Below, piece after piece: positions 46,678-55,205 of a stretch of DNA of 64,000 nt. The stretch is from Primorskyibacter sedentarius (GTDB taxonomy: Bacteria > Pseudomonadota > Alphaproteobacteria > Rhodobacterales > Rhodobacteraceae). The stretch lies in the NCBI RefSeq assembly GCF_004342065.1, contig NZ_SLZU01000014.1:1-64000 (forward strand), read 5' to 3'. The notes under the pieces are model-generated. The model saw only the letters and a list, made by a program, of their open reading frames with translations, was not told where the DNA came from and searched no databases. The stretch's first letter is position 1. Each line of letters begins with the position of its first letter. The translations under genes and the position numbers were made by a program.

Positions 46678-47904
46678 ATGGAGCAGCCGGACCTCGAGGC
46701 CCAGGCACATTTCTCGCAGCCTGTCCGGCAAGTGATCCTGATGCTTCTGGTGCTTGTGCTGACCGGGGCGGGCGCCTTTCTGGCATTGCCGCGGGTTTTG
46801 CCGGTCTTTCAATCCAACCCATATCTGAACGGGTTCATCCTGTTTGTCTTTGGTCTGGGCGTGCTGGCGTGTTTCTGGCAGGTCGGTCAGCTGATCAATT
46901 CGGTGCGCTGGATCGAAGAATTCGTGACCGAGCGCGAGACGCGCAAAGCCCCGCTTTTGCTGGCGCCTCTGGCGACGCTGCTGCGGATGCGGGGGCGGCG
47001 GATGCAGATCACCACCACCTCCACCCGGTCCATCCTTGATTCCGTGGCAACCCGCATTGACGAGGCGCGCGAAATCACGCGCTACATCGTCAGCCTGCTG
47101 ATTTTTCTTGGCCTTCTGGGGACGTTCTACGGCCTTGCAACCACGGTTCCGGCGCTGGTCGACACGATCCGCAGCCTTGCCCCGCAGGAAAACGAAGCCG
47201 GGGTAGAGGTGTTTTCGCGCCTGATGAGCGGGCTCGAGGCGCAGTTGGGCGGCATGGGCGTGGCTTTTGCCTCGTCGCTGCTGGGCCTCGCGGGGTCGCT
47301 GGTCGTGGGTCTGCTGGAACTTTTTGCAGGTCACGGGCAGAACCGGTTCTACCGCGAGCTGGAAGAATGGCTGTCCTCCATCACCCGGCTGGGCTTCACG
47401 GCCGGCGAAAGCGAACATGGCGGCGAGCCCTCTGGTGGGGCCTATGCGCTGGATCAGGTCGCCGATCATTTGCAGACCATGCAAGAGCTGATGGCCGCCT
47501 CGCAGGAGGGGCAGCAGGACACCGAGGACAAGCTCGCAAAGCTTGTGGACGCGGTAGAGCGCATGAGCAGCAAGGTCGAAACCTCCAGCCCCGCCGCGGG
47601 TGCGCTTTTGCGTGTCGCGGAAGGGCAGGAAAGACTGGTCGAGACGTTGCACGCGCAGGGTGTCAGCGAAGGGCTGGACGCCGAAAGCCGGATGCGGCTG
47701 CGGTCGATCGACGTGCAGATGCTGCGCATCCTCGAAGAGATCGCGGCCGGGCGGCAGGAAAGCATGCAGGAACTGCGCACCGACCTTGCCTCCATCGGAC
47801 GGACGTTGCAGCAGCTTGTGCCGCCCAGCCGGGCACAGAGGCGGGCGCGTTTCCGGCCGACAGAGCCGCTGCCCAAGACCCATCCCGACGAGGGGGAGAG
47901 CTGA
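46678..47904 (+). CDS. MotA/TolQ/ExbB-like proton-channel protein with cytoplasmic coiled-coil tail
   Basis: A 408-residue membrane protein. Four hydrophobic segments are visible: ~VILMLLVLVLTGAGAFLAL, FILFVFGLGVLACFWQVG, YIVSLLIFLGLLGTFYGLAT and VAFASSLLGLAGSLVVGLLE. The last two are the channel helices of the MotA/TolQ family. The long loop between helices 2 and 3 and a ~150-residue tail (~LDQVADHLQTMQELMAAS onward) would be cytoplasmic and helical. Start 46678 has AGGA nearby; an ATG six codons earlier is possible. It is followed 3 bp later by its MotB-like partner, so the two form an ion-driven complex. It is not flagellar in context. Confidence 0.87.
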   Translation: MEQPDLEAQAHFSQPVRQVILMLLVLVLTGAGAFLALPRVLPVFQSNPYLNGFILFVFGLGVLACFWQVGQLINSVRWIEEFVTERETRKAPLLLAPLATLLRMRGRRMQITTTSTRSILDSVATRIDEAREITRYIVSLLIFLGLLGTFYGLATTVPALVDTIRSLAPQENEAGVEVFSRLMSGLEAQLGGMGVAFASSLLGLAGSLVVGLLELFAGHGQNRFYRELEEWLSSITRLGFTAGESEHGGEPSGGAYALDQVADHLQTMQELMAASQEGQQDTEDKLAKLVDAVERMSSKVETSSPAAGALLRVAEGQERLVETLHAQGVSEGLDAESRMRLRSIDVQMLRILEEIAAGRQESMQELRTDLASIGRTLQQLVPPSRAQRRARFRPTEPLPKTHPDEGES

Positions 47905-47907
47905 CCC

Positions 47908-50541
47908 ATGGCCTTGTCGCGTCGCACCGGACAAAGGTTTCAGGCCTCTATCTGGCCGGGATTTGTCGATGCGATGACCGGGCTGCTTCTGGTTTTGATG
48001 TTCGTCCTGACCATCTTCATGGTCGTGCAATTCGTGCTTCGGGAAACCATCACCGGCCAGGAAACAGAGCTGGATACCCTTTCCACCGAAGTGGCGGAAC
48101 TGGCCCGCGCGCTGGGGTTGGAGCAAAGCGAAACGCGCAGGCTTCAGCAGGATCTGGGGGAACTGACCGCCACGCTGACCGATACCGAAACGCGCGCCAG
48201 CCAGCAGGAGGCGCTGATCGCCTCCTTGACGTCCCAGCGGGCGGCGCAGGACGCGGCGCTGTCAGAGGCGCGCAACCGGATTTCAAGCTTCGAGGCGCAG
48301 GTGGCCTCGCTGATCGCGTCGCGGGATGATGCATTGGCCAATGTTGCGCAGCTGGAAAGCGGTCGCGCCGCGTTGGAGGCCGAACGCGCAGAGCTGTTGA
48401 GCGCGCAGGAGGCGCTGAACCTCGCGCTGGCTTCGGCACGAAGCGAGATCGACACACAGACCGAGGAGGCACGGCTGGCGGCGGCACGGCGTGATGCCCT
48501 GCAGGCGCTGGTGGCTGATCTGCGCGCCTGGAATGCAGAAGCGACGGAGGCCAACGCCGCGCTGATCGCGCAGGCGGAAGAGCTTCAGGCGACGCTGTCC
48601 GATGAAGAGGCGCAAAGGCTGGCAGATGCGGCAGCGGCCGAAGTGCTGCGAGAGCGGCTTCAGAACGCCGATGCAGAGCTTAGCGCGATGACACTTGCGC
48701 TGGAACAGGAGCGCCAGAAGGCTGAAGACACGCTGACACTTCTGGCAGCCGCGCGCGAGGCGGAGGAGGATCTGAATGTCCGCCTTGCCGCAGCCCTTCT
48801 GGAGGGAGAGGAAACCGCCACCCGTCTGCAGGCGCAGATCGACGCCCAGTCCGAAACGCAATCCGCGATCGCGGCGGAAACCGCCCGCGCCGCAGAGCTG
48901 GAGGCCCGTGCCGCCGATGCCGAGGCCCGGCTGGAAGAAGCGCGCAGCGCCCTTGCATCCGCGCAGGACGAAAGGGCCGAGGCGCGTTCTCGGCTGACGG
49001 AGTTGCAGACCGCACTTGCAGAGGCGCTCTTGCAAGCCGATGGCGCGCAGGAAGGTTTGCAGCGTCTGGGAGAGGTCGAGGCCGCAAACCGGCGTCTTAT
49101 GGCCGAGATGGAGGCCATGACCGAACGGGATACGCGCCGCGACGCGGTGGTCGGCGATTTGCGCGCCCGGATCGCAGAGGCGGAAGCCGCGCTGGCAACC
49201 GAACGCCAGACAGCGCTTGACCAGAACGCCGCTCAGGCCGCGCAGGCCGAAGAGATACAGGGGCGTCTGGCGGATGCGCTGGCCCGGCTTGAAGCCGCCA
49301 CCCGCGACGTAGAGGCCCAGACCGCGCGTGCCGCAGAGGCCGAAGCCGCACGCGATACCGCCCTGGCAGAACGGCAGGCTTCGGCCGCCGAATTGGTCCA
49401 GACGAGCGAGGCATTGGAGCGGGCCAAGGCGGATCTGGCCGCGCTGCGCGACGGGCGCAACAGCACAGAGGCAGAGCTTCTGGCCGAGAAGGCAGAACTT
49501 GAGGCCGCGTTGGCGCAGGCGCTGGACAGTGCCGCGACCATCAAGACACAGCTGGATGAAACGCAGGCCGCGCTGACCCGCGCGCAGGCGGATGCGTTGG
49601 CGCGGGCGGAGGATGTGGCAGATGACAAGCGGTCGCTGGAACAGCGTCTGGCCGCTGCCCTTGCCGCCAAGCTGAGTGAAGAGCAAAGCGCCGCCGAAAC
49701 CCGCGAAAAACTGGCAGCTGCGCTTGCAGAAAAGCGCGCCGCGGAAGAGACGCTGAGCGCCGAGTTGAGCGAAGCAGAGAGCCGTGCGCGCCTTCTGGCC
49801 ACCGCCCGGCAAGAGCTGGCCGAAGAACAGCAACGTTCGACCGAATCCGCGCGCCGGACAGAGGCGCTGACGCGGCAGGTCAGCGCGCTGCGCGAGCAGC
49901 TTGGCCAGTTGCAGGCGATCATCGACGATTCCAAGGAGCGCGATACGGCCGCACAGGTGCAGATCGAGAACCTCGGATCAGAGCTTAACACCGCGCTGGC
50001 GCGTGCAGCGGCAGAGCAGAAACGCCGCGCGGAGCTGGAAGCCGCCGAACGCGCGCGGCTGGAGGCAGAGGCCAAGAACCTTGAACGCTACCGCTCCGAA
50101 TTCTTTGGACGTCTGCGCGAACTGCTCGACAATACCGAAGGCGTCCGGATCGAGGGCGACCGGTTCGTCTTTTCGTCGGAAGTGCTGTTTGCGTTCGGCA
50201 AGGCGGACCTGTCAGCCTCCGGTCAGCAGGAGATCGCGAAGGTTGCCGAGATCCTGCGCGGTGTTGCGGACCAGATCCCTGAAAACATCGACTGGGTGAT
50301 CCGCGTCGATGGGCATACCGATGATGTCCCGCTTCGTCCCGGTGCGGCCTTTGCCGACAACTGGGAGCTTAGCCAGGCGCGGGCCCTGTCGGTGGTGAAA
50401 TACATGATCGATGTGCAGGGCATCCCGCCGGATCGGCTCGCCGCCAACGGGTTCGGTCAGTATCAGCCGGTGGTAAACGAAAGCACCGAGGAGGCGCGGG
50501 CGCGCAATCGCCGGATCGAGATGAAGCTGACCGAGAAATAG
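47908..50541 (+). CDS. MotB-like OmpA-domain protein with very long coiled coil
   Basis: An 877-residue protein. An N-terminal single membrane helix with the ion-carrying Asp21 (WPGFVDAMTGLLLVLMFVL) matches MotB/ExbD topology. Residues ~50-720 are an almost unbroken Ala/Glu/Arg-rich coiled coil. The C-terminal OmpA-like peptidoglycan-binding domain (~743-877) has EVLFAFGKADLSASGQQEIA, VDGHTDDVPL and NWELSQARALSVVKYM. Typical MotB is ~300 residues, so the stalk is greatly expanded. Topology predicts the coiled coil in the periplasm. Paired with the MotA-like gene 3 bp upstream. Function unknown; proton-driven envelope work is an inference. Confidence 0.88.
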   Translation: MALSRRTGQRFQASIWPGFVDAMTGLLLVLMFVLTIFMVVQFVLRETITGQETELDTLSTEVAELARALGLEQSETRRLQQDLGELTATLTDTETRASQQEALIASLTSQRAAQDAALSEARNRISSFEAQVASLIASRDDALANVAQLESGRAALEAERAELLSAQEALNLALASARSEIDTQTEEARLAAARRDALQALVADLRAWNAEATEANAALIAQAEELQATLSDEEAQRLADAAAAEVLRERLQNADAELSAMTLALEQERQKAEDTLTLLAAAREAEEDLNVRLAAALLEGEETATRLQAQIDAQSETQSAIAAETARAAELEARAADAEARLEEARSALASAQDERAEARSRLTELQTALAEALLQADGAQEGLQRLGEVEAANRRLMAEMEAMTERDTRRDAVVGDLRARIAEAEAALATERQTALDQNAAQAAQAEEIQGRLADALARLEAATRDVEAQTARAAEAEAARDTALAERQASAAELVQTSEALERAKADLAALRDGRNSTEAELLAEKAELEAALAQALDSAATIKTQLDETQAALTRAQADALARAEDVADDKRSLEQRLAAALAAKLSEEQSAAETREKLAAALAEKRAAEETLSAELSEAESRARLLATARQELAEEQQRSTESARRTEALTRQVSALREQLGQLQAIIDDSKERDTAAQVQIENLGSELNTALARAAAEQKRRAELEAAERARLEAEAKNLERYRSEFFGRLRELLDNTEGVRIEGDRFVFSSEVLFAFGKADLSASGQQEIAKVAEILRGVADQIPENIDWVIRVDGHTDDVPLRPGAAFADNWELSQARALSVVKYMIDVQGIPPDRLAANGFGQYQPVVNESTEEARARNRRIEMKLTEK

Positions 50542-50581
50542 GGCGCCCCAAGGCCAACGGCCCCGGAACGCCCCAGACGTG

Positions 50582-51178
50582 TCAGGCGGCGATCTTCGCC
50601 ACGCCGTCATTCGCGGCCTTGATCGAGCTTGCCGGGTCGATCGCATAGTGATCGGAGGCCACGAACTGGACATCCGTGATGCCGAAAAAGCCCAGCATCT
50701 GGCGGACGTATCCCGACGCAAAGTCAATATCAGAGCCAAACCGCGTGCCGTTCGAGCTGTAGGCCACGATGGCGCGGGTGTTCTCGACCAGTCCCACAGG
50801 GCCGGTTTCGGTATATTTGAATGTCTCGCCAGCGCGGGCCAGCTGATCAAACCAGGTTTTCAACTGCGCAGGTGCTGCGAAGTTATAGACGGGAAGGCCA
50901 ATCACCACCGTGTCAGCGGCCTTGAGTTCGGCGATGAGACTGTCCGACAGCGCGACCGTGCGGGCTTGCTCGGCCGTGCGCTCTGCTGCGGGGGTCGAGA
51001 TCGCGCCGATCCAGTGGCCGTCCGTGGCGGGCAGCGGGTCTGCCCCAAGGTCCCGGCTGGTGACTTCGGCGCCCGGATGCGCTTGTGTCAGGCGGGACAG
51101 AATGTCGTCAGTCAGTTGCCGGGAGATAGAGCCTTCGGGCTTGATGCTGGAGTCGATACGCAGAATTCGGTGAGCCAT
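50582..51178 (-). CDS. azoR: FMN-dependent NADH-azoreductase
   Basis: A 198-residue flavodoxin-fold quinone/azo reductase. The FMN phosphate loop is in LRIDSSIKPEGSISRQLTDD and the second FMN motif is GLPVYNFAAPAQLKTWFDQL. The C-terminal LGFFGITDVQFVASDHYAID is typical of AzoR. It reduces quinones and azo compounds with NADH, giving protection from electrophiles. It is divergent from the LysR gene at 51300 (121-bp AT-rich gap), so that regulator probably controls it. It converges with the MotB-like gene. Confidence 0.95.
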   Translation of the reverse strand: MAHRILRIDSSIKPEGSISRQLTDDILSRLTQAHPGAEVTSRDLGADPLPATDGHWIGAISTPAAERTAEQARTVALSDSLIAELKAADTVVIGLPVYNFAAPAQLKTWFDQLARAGETFKYTETGPVGLVENTRAIVAYSSNGTRFGSDIDFASGYVRQMLGFFGITDVQFVASDHYAIDPASSIKAANDGVAKIAA

Positions 51179-51299
51179 CGTATATCCTTTACAAGAAGAT
51201 CAGCGTTGCACCGAGTATTTGAATATTGCAAAAACAAACTCAATCGCACCAAACGCGCAGACCTTGTGGGATTCTGCACAGGCGTAAAGAGGAAATAAC
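51179..51299. promoter_or_regulatory. azoR / LysR divergent control region
   Basis: A 121-bp region that is more AT-rich than its surroundings (around 51205-51240, with TTTGAATATTGCAAAA) between the divergent azoR and LysR genes. An imperfect TTTG…CAAA dyad around AATATT is a possible LysR-type site. Confidence 0.4.
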
Positions 51300-52178
51300 G
51301 TGGACAATTGGGACGAGATCCGAACAGCCTATCAGGTTGCGCGACTGGGCACGGTGAGCGGGGCGGCAGATGTGCTGGGCGTGCATCATGCCACTGTGAT
51401 CCGGCATATCGACGCGTTGGAGGCCCGAATAGGCGTCAAACTGTTCCAGCGCCACGCGCGCGGCTACACCGCGACAGAGGCGGGCCAGGACCTTGCCCGC
51501 GTGGCACAGGCGACAGATGATCAGCTGAGCCAGCTCGCAGGCCGGATCAAGGGGCGCGGAGAGGAAGTGTCAGGCGAGCTTGTCGTGACCTCTCTCGTCG
51601 GGTTTTCAGAATTGATGGCGCCGCTGGTCGGCGAATTTCAGGAACAGTTCCCCGATGTCACCGTGCGCTACCTGACCGGCGAACGGCTGTTCCGGCTGGA
51701 ATATGGCGAGGCGCATGTGGCCGTGCGGGCAGGGCGGGCGCCCGACCAGCCCGATAACGTCGTGCAGCCGTTCTTTTCGGTGAATGTCGCTCTGGTTGCC
51801 AGCCGGCGCTATGTCGAACAGCATGGCAAGCCGTCTGGCCCGGAGGATTTCGCGGGGCATCGTTTCGTAGGGTTCGACAATCTGGACATCCGGGCGGCGT
51901 TTCAACAGTGGCTGATGCAGTATGTGACGCCCGATCAGGTCGTTTTCCGGTCCAACGAGAAACGCGCGCTGGACGGGGCGGTGCGCGCTGGCATCGGCAT
52001 CGGGTTCCTTGATACGAAAGCGGTTGAAACGGATGACGAGCTTGTCGAGATCCTGCCCCCGCGTGACGAATGGGCGACGGCGCTTTGGCTGGTCACCCAT
52101 GTCGATCTGCACCGGACAGCCAAGGTTCAGGCCTTCCTGCGCCATTTGAAGGACTATGCCGCGAGCCTTCAGGGGTGA
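51300..52178 (+). CDS. LysR-family transcriptional regulator
   Basis: A 292-residue regulator with GTG start at 51300. The helix-turn-helix is VARLGTVSGAADVLGVHHAT, followed by IRHIDALEARIGVKLFQRH. The effector-binding domain occupies ~residues 90-290 (ELVVTSLVGFSELMAPLVGE, then GIGFLDTKAVETDDELVEIL). It faces azoR, which it likely controls in response to quinone- or azo-type compounds. Its stop overlaps the start of the following transporter by one base, so both are probably co-transcribed. Confidence 0.93.
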   Translation: MDNWDEIRTAYQVARLGTVSGAADVLGVHHATVIRHIDALEARIGVKLFQRHARGYTATEAGQDLARVAQATDDQLSQLAGRIKGRGEEVSGELVVTSLVGFSELMAPLVGEFQEQFPDVTVRYLTGERLFRLEYGEAHVAVRAGRAPDQPDNVVQPFFSVNVALVASRRYVEQHGKPSGPEDFAGHRFVGFDNLDIRAAFQQWLMQYVTPDQVVFRSNEKRALDGAVRAGIGIGFLDTKAVETDDELVEILPPRDEWATALWLVTHVDLHRTAKVQAFLRHLKDYAASLQG

Positions 52179-53077
52179 TGACGCCGACCGCACAGGGGCA
52201 TTTGGCGATGCTGGCCTTTTCGGCGCTGGTCGCGGGATCGTTTTCTTTGGGCAGCATGGTCGCGAACGAGATTGATCCTGCCGCCCTGACCGCCGTCCGG
52301 TTCCTTATCGCCGGCCTGGCCATCGGCGCGATTGCCTACGCCACGGGGGGTATCCCGCGCGAGGCGACACGGGCGCCCTGGCGGTACCTCGTGCTGGGCG
52401 GGCTTTTCGCTACGTATTTCGTGCTGATGTTCGAAGGGCTGAAGACCGCCTCCCCCGTCAGCGCAGCCGCCGTATTCACGCTCAACCCGTTGATGACAGC
52501 CGGGTTTGCGTGGCTGTTGCTTCGGCAGGTGACGACGCCGCGCATGGGCGTCGCGCTGAGCATCGGTGCCGTGGGCGCGCTATGGGTCGTGTTCCGAGCC
52601 GATCTTGGGAGGCTCCTTGCGCTCCAGGTTGGTTGGGGAGAGATGATCTACTTTGTCGGATGCATTGCCCACGCCCTTTACGCGCCGATGGTGCGGCTGC
52701 TCAATCGCGGAGAATCCGCGATAATCTTTTCGTTGGGGACGATCATCGCGGGCTTTCTGCTGGTCGGCGGCTGGGCCCTGCCAGCGATCTTGCGGACCGA
52801 TTGGCTGGCCCTGTCCTGGCTGGTGTGGTTCACGATCTTTTACGTGGCGCTTGCCGCCAGCGCGATCACCTTCGTGCTGCTGCAATTCTCGACCCTGCGG
52901 CTGCCTTCGGCCAAAGTGCTGGCCTATACCTACCTTACGCCAAGCTGGGTGCTTTTATGGGAGCTGGCGCTTGGCAATGGCGTGCCGCCCCTGCTGATCC
53001 TGTGCGGCGTGGGAATGACGGTGGTGGCGCTGATCCTGCTGCTGAAAGACGAAGAGGCAAAGGTGCAGGCGGCCTGA
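52178..53077 (+). CDS. EamA/DMT-family transporter
   Basis: A 299-residue membrane protein with ten predicted helices in two EamA repeats (FSALVAGSFSLGSMVANEID through ~residue 140, then WGEMIYFVGCIAHALYAPMV onward). The start at 52178 shares its first base with the LysR stop (TGATG). Being in one transcript with a LysR regulator that faces azoR suggests efflux of a toxic compound or metabolite, but the substrate is unknown. It converges with the ArsR gene, only 3 bp apart. Confidence 0.9.
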   Translation: MTPTAQGHLAMLAFSALVAGSFSLGSMVANEIDPAALTAVRFLIAGLAIGAIAYATGGIPREATRAPWRYLVLGGLFATYFVLMFEGLKTASPVSAAAVFTLNPLMTAGFAWLLLRQVTTPRMGVALSIGAVGALWVVFRADLGRLLALQVGWGEMIYFVGCIAHALYAPMVRLLNRGESAIIFSLGTIIAGFLLVGGWALPAILRTDWLALSWLVWFTIFYVALAASAITFVLLQFSTLRLPSAKVLAYTYLTPSWVLLWELALGNGVPPLLILCGVGMTVVALILLLKDEEAKVQAA

Positions 53078-53080
53078 AGG

Positions 53081-53434
53081 TCAGGTCGTTTCCTCGCCAT
53101 CCAGCTCGTTGGCCAAAAACCGTTCGAACGCATCAAGGTTGACCGGCTCGAACTGGCCAAATCCCTGCATCCAGACGCTGGCCTCGCGCAGCGCATCGGG
53201 TTCCAGCTTGCACCATTTGACCCGGCCGCGCTTCTCCTGGCTGATCAGTCCTGCACGGGTCAGAATGGCCAGATGTTTGGAAATTGCGGCGAGGCTGATC
53301 TCGAACGGTTCGGCGACATCGGTCACGGCCATGTCGTCTTCGAGCAGCAGCGACAGGATCGCGCGACGGGTGGGGTCGGCAAGCGCCGCAAAGACGGTAT
53401 CAAGATCGGTTCCCATCTGCGCATAAGCCGCCAT
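53081..53434 (-). CDS. ArsR-family transcriptional regulator
   Basis: A 117-residue winged-helix protein. The ArsR signature ALADPTRRAILSLLLEDDMA, the recognition region FEISLAAISKHLAILTRAGL and the wing ISQEKRGRVKWCKLEPDAL are clear. No metal-binding Cys pair is visible, so it belongs to the non-metal group often found with SRPBCC (AHSA1) proteins; no such partner is adjacent. The start is uncertain. The GTG at 53527 directly abuts an operator, so 53434 or 53416 are better starts. Confidence 0.9.
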   Translation of the reverse strand: MAAYAQMGTDLDTVFAALADPTRRAILSLLLEDDMAVTDVAEPFEISLAAISKHLAILTRAGLISQEKRGRVKWCKLEPDALREASVWMQGFGQFEPVNLDAFERFLANELDGEETT

Positions 53435-53527
53435 AGCCCGACCCGCGTCAAGGCCGGGCCAGCCGCTGCCTGCCGGATGACACACGGGCGCAGCGGCGTC
53501 CGGCACAAACAGGCCCTTTGATGTCAC

Positions 53528-53543
53528 TCAACCAAATGGTTGA
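53528..53543 (-). promoter_or_regulatory. Palindromic operator upstream of the arsR gene
   Basis: TCAACCA-(AA)-TGGTTGA on the plus strand is a perfect 7+2+7 dyad (53528-53543). Its form, with AACCA and TGGTT half-sites, resembles operators seen before ArsR-type genes of this class, so it is probably an autoregulatory site. Confidence 0.55.
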
Positions 53544-53668
53544 ATAAGACCAGAGGTGGGAATCCGGCCAGCAGCGGCCTGCGACAGGGTGTCCGCGCCC
53601 ATCCCGTCGGCGAAAATATCATTTTGAATCAGTTGACTAATCGGCGTTCCGCGCATCGCCATGCGCGC

Positions 53669-53697
53669 TTGACTCAGTGCCCCTGCCGACATAGCAA
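53669..53697 (+). promoter_or_regulatory. Candidate promoter of the atp operon
   Basis: TTGACT (53669-53674) and TAGCAA (53692-53697) are 17 bp apart, ending about 28 bp before the atpI GTG. The -10 is a weak match, so this is tentative. Confidence 0.4.
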
Positions 53698-53725
53698 CAT
53701 CGCAACCGAATGAAGGGGCAAAGGT

Positions 53726-54067
53726 GTGACCGATCCCGATCCTAAACGGCGTCTGGCCGAGCTGGAAAAGCGGATCGAGGCGGCAAAATCCGCCAAGACA
53801 TCGAAGCCTCATCAGGAAGAGCACTACAGTCAGGCGAACTTGGCCTGGCGCATGGTGATCGAACTTGTAGCCGGTCTTGGGATCGGTTTCGGCATCGGGT
53901 ACGGGCTGGACCATCTGTTTGGGACCATGCCGTTCCTCATGGTGCTGTTCATAATGCTGGGCTTTGCCGCGGGCGTGAAGACGATGCTTCGCACCGCGCA
54001 AGAGTTTCAGAAGGACAACGTGGCCGAACAGGCCCGCGACGACGAGAGGATAGAGGATGGCGACTGA
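53726..54067 (+). CDS. atpI: ATP synthase assembly protein AtpI
   Basis: AtpI is a small membrane protein that helps assemble the c-ring of the F0 sector. The 113-residue protein starts with GTG at 53726. The N-terminal half is charged ([16 protein letters not shown]), followed by two helices ([19 protein letters not shown] and [18 protein letters not shown]). It opens the operon atpI-atpB-atpE-atpF'-atpF and overlaps atpB by 11 bp, consistent with coupled translation. Confidence 0.93.
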   Translation: MTDPDPKRRLAELEKRIEAAKSAKTSKPHQEEHYSQANLAWRMVIELVAGLGIGFGIGYGLDHLFGTMPFLMVLFIMLGFAAGVKTMLRTAQEFQKDNVAEQARDDERIEDGD

Positions 54068-54812
54068 AGCGCACGGCGAAGAGGGCGGCCTTGTTTTCCA
54101 CCCGATGGATCAGTTCATCGTCAAGCCGCTGTTCGGCGATGGTGGCGTGGGCATGTTCACCATCACCAATGTCACGCTCTGGATGGCGCTCGCAGTCCTG
54201 GCGATTGTCGGCCTGATGGTTCTGGCAACCTCGCGCCGCGGTGTGATCCCGTCGCGCGGCCAGTCGATTGCAGAGCTTGCCTACGGCTTCGTCTACAAGA
54301 TGGTCGAGGATGTTGCCGGCAAGGACGGCGTCAAGTTCTTCCCGTACATCATGACCCTGTTCATGTTCATCGTGACCGCGAACTTCCTTGGCCTTCTGCC
54401 GCTGGCCTTCACCACGACATCGCATTTCGCCGTCACCGGCGTGCTGGCGCTGCTGGTCTTCTTCACCGTGACCATCGTGGGCTTCGTCAAGCATGGCACC
54501 AAGTTCCTGGGCCTCTTCTGGGTCAGCTCGGCCCCGCTGGCCCTGCGTCCGATCCTGGCGATCATCGAGGTGATTTCCTACTTCGTTCGCCCGGTCAGCC
54601 ACTCCATTCGTCTTGGCGGCAACCTGATGGCCGGCCACGCGGTGGTGAAAGTGTTCGCAGGCTTCGCCGCGATCGCAGTTGTCAGCCCGCTATCCGTGGT
54701 TGCCATCACTGCGATGTACGGTCTGGAACTGCTCGTGGCCTTCATTCAGGCCTACGTGTTCACGATCCTGACCTGCGTGTACCTCAAGGATGCATTGCAC
54801 CCGTCTCACTAA
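54057..54812 (+). CDS. atpB: ATP synthase F0 subunit a
   Basis: Subunit a forms the proton half-channels beside the c-ring. The 251-residue protein has the expected helices and the essential Arg in [14 protein letters not shown]. The N-terminal [19 protein letters not shown] and C-terminal [14 protein letters not shown] [20 protein letters not shown] match alphaproteobacterial AtpB. It begins within the last 11 bases of atpI. A short hairpin separates it from atpE. Confidence 0.97.
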   Translation: MATEAHGEEGGLVFHPMDQFIVKPLFGDGGVGMFTITNVTLWMALAVLAIVGLMVLATSRRGVIPSRGQSIAELAYGFVYKMVEDVAGKDGVKFFPYIMTLFMFIVTANFLGLLPLAFTTTSHFAVTGVLALLVFFTVTIVGFVKHGTKFLGLFWVSSAPLALRPILAIIEVISYFVRPVSHSIRLGGNLMAGHAVVKVFAGFAAIAVVSPLSVVAITAMYGLELLVAFIQAYVFTILTCVYLKDALHPSH

Positions 54813-54822
54813 GACCGTGGCG

Positions 54823-54839
54823 GCGGGACAGTCCCGCCC
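54823..54839 (+). other. Intercistronic hairpin between atpB and atpE
   Basis: GGCGGGA (54823-54829) and TCCCGCC (54833-54839) form a tight 7-bp stem with a CAG loop, ten bases after the atpB stop. It probably marks a processing or stability point that helps raise atpE output. Confidence 0.45.
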
Positions 54840-54891
54840 CACGCCCGACACACCTACAAGAACTCAACTTCCAATCGTAAGGAGAATTCAC

Positions 54892-55116
54892 ATGGAAGGC
54901 GATCTCGCACACATCGGCGCAGGCCTGGCAGCAATCGGTTCCGGCGCAGCCGCTATCGGTGTTGGTAACGTTGCTGGCAACTTCCTGTCCGGCGCCCTGC
55001 GCAACCCGTCGGCAGCTGCCGGCCAGACAGCGACCCTGTTCATCGGTATCGCATTCGCAGAAGCCCTGGGGATCTTCTCGTTCCTCGTCGCTCTGCTGCT
55101 GATGTTCGCCGTCTAA
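54892..55116 (+). CDS. atpE: ATP synthase F0 subunit c
   Basis: The 74-residue proteolipid that forms the rotor ring. It has two hydrophobic helices joined by the polar loop [10 protein letters not shown]. The proton-carrying acidic residue is Glu57 in [14 protein letters not shown] strong Shine-Dalgarno (AAGGAG) precedes the ATG, fitting the high copy number of this subunit. Hairpins lie on both sides of the gene, as expected if its message is stabilised relative to its neighbours. Confidence 0.97.
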   Translation: MEGDLAHIGAGLAAIGSGAAAIGVGNVAGNFLSGALRNPSAAAGQTATLFIGIAFAEALGIFSFLVALLLMFAV

Positions 55117-55141
55117 GCCGCACGGAATCTGATCCTTACGG

Positions 55142-55173
55142 ACGGGCGGAGCCACCAGGCGTGGTCCGCCCGT
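55142..55173 (+). other. Stable hairpin after atpE
   Basis: ACGGGCGGA (55142-55150) and TCCGCCCGT (55165-55173) form a perfect 9-bp stem, with possible extra pairing in the loop. It follows the atpE stop by 25 bp and most likely protects the atpE 3' end within the operon. Confidence 0.5.
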
Positions 55174-55205
55174 TGTAGCGAAAATTCCGACGGAGGAACG
55201 GTGAC

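Noticed and set aside
48283..49833. Minus-strand open frames opposite the coiled-coil gene
   Set aside because: The repetitive Ala/Glu/Arg codons of the coiled coil leave all frames open; the minus products are Cys/Leu/Gly-rich and implausible.
46678..50541. Zorya anti-phage system
   Set aside because: The MotA/MotB-like pair and tailed MotA recall ZorA-ZorB, but there is no ZorC, ZorD or ZorE and no other defence gene nearby. The extended coiled coil is in the MotB-like protein, not in ZorA fashion. The pair is reported as an unassigned ion-driven system.
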